A stretch of DNA of 64,000 nt, taken from NCBI RefSeq assembly GCF_012726295.1, contig NZ_JABAOB010000010.1, positions 248,001 to 312,000 of the forward strand, read 5' to 3'. The DNA is from Chitinophaga sp. Ak27. Lineage in GTDB: Bacteria > Bacteroidota > Bacteroidia > Chitinophagales > Chitinophagaceae. Below, piece by piece: positions 62,963 through 64,000 of this stretch (position 1 is the first letter of the stretch; every line of letters starts with the position of its first letter). The position numbers were made by a program, and so were the translations under genes. The notes beneath the pieces are model-generated. The model searched no databases. It had not been told where the DNA came from and saw nothing but the letters and a program-made list of their open reading frames with translations.

Positions 62963-63946
62963 TTATTTTCTTTTATAAAATGACAAAGCCACTTTTTCTC
63001 CGGGGTACTTCTTAATTTCTGAATCGGTAATATAACCACTGCCATCAGCGGCAAAGCCGATGCCTTCTCCCTGTCTTTCGTTGCGGGCATAAGGCGCATC
63101 CTGGGGTTTGCGCAGTAAGGCAGCCCAGATAGTTTCACCAGGTTGCCGTTTCCAATACCAGATCTGCCCGGTATTACGCAGTAGGATTTCTGTACCATCT
63201 GCCGAAATATCACCGGCGGTAAGATGATCAAAAGGCAGTTTATCCAGCGCCACCAGTGTGGTTGGGGCGGTGGTAGATTGTGGATACCGGGCTATATACA
63301 ACGTACTGGTACCCACTTCTTTGGTAGCAATATATACATCGTTGCTCAGCGGGTCCAGCAGCAGGGTTTCTGCATTTACAGCACCGTGCGGATATACCAG
63401 CTCTATTTTATCCACGGCGGTAATGTGGATAACGGTATTGGCATTGGCGGCCGACAAGTCCGGTTCCGGGAAACGGTATACATAAACGCTGCGGTAGGCG
63501 GCATTGTTATCCCCGATTTCTGCTACATAGATATACTGTTTTCCCTTTTCCGGCCCGGGCCCGGCAGCAATATCTTCCCAGTCGCGGTTAACGATACCAT
63601 CCAGTACCAGCGTACCTCTGTTGGCGCCTTTGCTATCAGTTACATACACTTCGTTAGAATTACCACTGTCTTCGTGCACATACAACAATCCCCGGTACGC
63701 ATGACTGGCTGCTACGCCCGACAATTCCTCATAGTCCTGGCGCTCCGTTATCACTACCTGCGGCGTGGCCATAAACAGGGTGCAGGGGCTGAGGAATGAC
63801 AAATCATAGTTGGCGGTCTTCACAGTATCCACTACTACTGCAGTGGTATCTTTGGGTGGGTTACTTACCCTGTTGCTATCCTTACCGCATGCCGCCATTA
63901 AGGCTGCCATCCCGGATAGTAACAGGCAGGTATAAACGCAGTTCAT
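62963..63946 (-). CDS. Beta-propeller-like lipoprotein of unknown function
   Basis: The 327-residue protein has a lipoprotein signal ('LLLSGMAALMAAC', Cys ~20). Repeating segments suggest a propeller: 'YRGLLYVHEDSGNSNEVYVTDSKG', 'KGKQYIYVAEIGDNNAAYRSVYVYRFP' (in parts), 'LLLDPLSNDVYIATKEV', 'ISADGTEILLRNTGQIWYWKR', 'GIGFAADGSGYITDSEI'. No catalytic motif was identified. Perfect terminator hairpin at 63964-63995 lies at its 5' side and belongs to a gene beyond the window. Monocistronic. Confidence 0.7.
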   Translation of the reverse strand: MNCVYTCLLLSGMAALMAACGKDSNRVSNPPKDTTAVVVDTVKTANYDLSFLSPCTLFMATPQVVITERQDYEELSGVAASHAYRGLLYVHEDSGNSNEVYVTDSKGANRGTLVLDGIVNRDWEDIAAGPGPEKGKQYIYVAEIGDNNAAYRSVYVYRFPEPDLSAANANTVIHITAVDKIELVYPHGAVNAETLLLDPLSNDVYIATKEVGTSTLYIARYPQSTTAPTTLVALDKLPFDHLTAGDISADGTEILLRNTGQIWYWKRQPGETIWAALLRKPQDAPYARNERQGEGIGFAADGSGYITDSEIKKYPGEKVALSFYKRK

Positions 63947-63963
63947 CTTTTCAAAAATTAAAA

Positions 63964-63995
63964 CGAAAAAGGACGTACAAAGACGTCCTTTTTCG
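63964..63995. terminator. Perfect terminator hairpin upstream of the last lipoprotein gene
   Basis: CGAAAAAGGACGT (63964-63976) and ACGTCCTTTTTCG (63983-63995) make a 13-bp perfect stem with loop ACAAAG and A- and T-runs on both sides. It likely ends a leftward gene lying to the right of the window, or works both ways. Confidence 0.85.
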
Positions 63996-64000
63996 TGTGT

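Noticed and set aside
1..64000. CRISPR arrays, rRNA or tRNA genes
   Set aside because: No regularly spaced identical repeats and no tRNA or rRNA-like sequence was noticed on reading; a covariance search was not possible.

Overview
The window looks like chromosomal DNA of a Bacteroidota bacterium, most likely a Chitinophaga-like member of the Chitinophagaceae. Four SusC-type receptor genes or fragments with SusD partners are present, together with a FecR anti-sigma/ECF sigma pair, 'FAQ'-type signal peptides, several carbohydrate-active enzymes and TAnnTTTG-like -7 promoter elements. No rRNA, tRNA or CRISPR array was seen. Family names are recognised by eye from motifs; no database was searched.

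Layout. 1-2.7 kb: the end of a SusC gene, its SusD, and an NHL-repeat gene whose 5' half is lost at the junction with a truncated IS3-type transposase (to 3116). 3.1-24.2 kb: a visibly AT-richer island. It holds two paralogous S9-type serine peptidases (3399-6044 and 13125-15818), two paralogous small exported two-cysteine proteins (6455-6715 and 12486-12743), an outer-membrane beta-barrel receptor without SusD, a polytopic GT-C-like membrane protein, a membrane-anchored thioredoxin-fold protein (CPFC), and a SusC/SusD pair followed by a GH2 enzyme fused to a TPR-like C-terminus. This peptide, peptidase, redox and receptor cluster is the best candidate for an undescribed system.

24.2-38.8 kb: an AraC-like regulator, two tandem copies of a structured intergenic element, an SDR oxidoreductase, a GH78 rhamnosidase, an ECF sigma/FecR/SusC/SusD cell-surface signalling and uptake cluster, a CE15-like glucuronoyl esterase and a DUF1080 protein. 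Together these suggest a polysaccharide utilisation locus for a rhamnose- and uronate-containing glycan.

39-49.4 kb: a membrane TPR-HTH regulator, then a tight five-gene operon: TonB receptor, beta-helix lipoprotein, beta-propeller phytase, purple-acid-type phosphatase, and an imelysin-like/di-haem cytochrome c peroxidase fusion. Upstream lies a striking array of six TTWACG-like hexamers with about 10-bp period, just 5' of a Bacteroidota-type promoter. It resembles a Pho box and fits a phosphate-starvation phytate-scavenging operon.

49.6-64 kb: a divergent QorB-like/HxlR pair with twin operator palindromes, a secreted unknown, an AlkZ-like glycosylase-family protein, a HipA-like kinase with DUF3037 partner, a 40-bp inverted repeat, a GH95 fucosidase, a MacB/FtsX-type permease, a DsrE/di-haem cytochrome/Tat-DsrE cluster behind an AraC regulator, and a beta-propeller-like lipoprotein.
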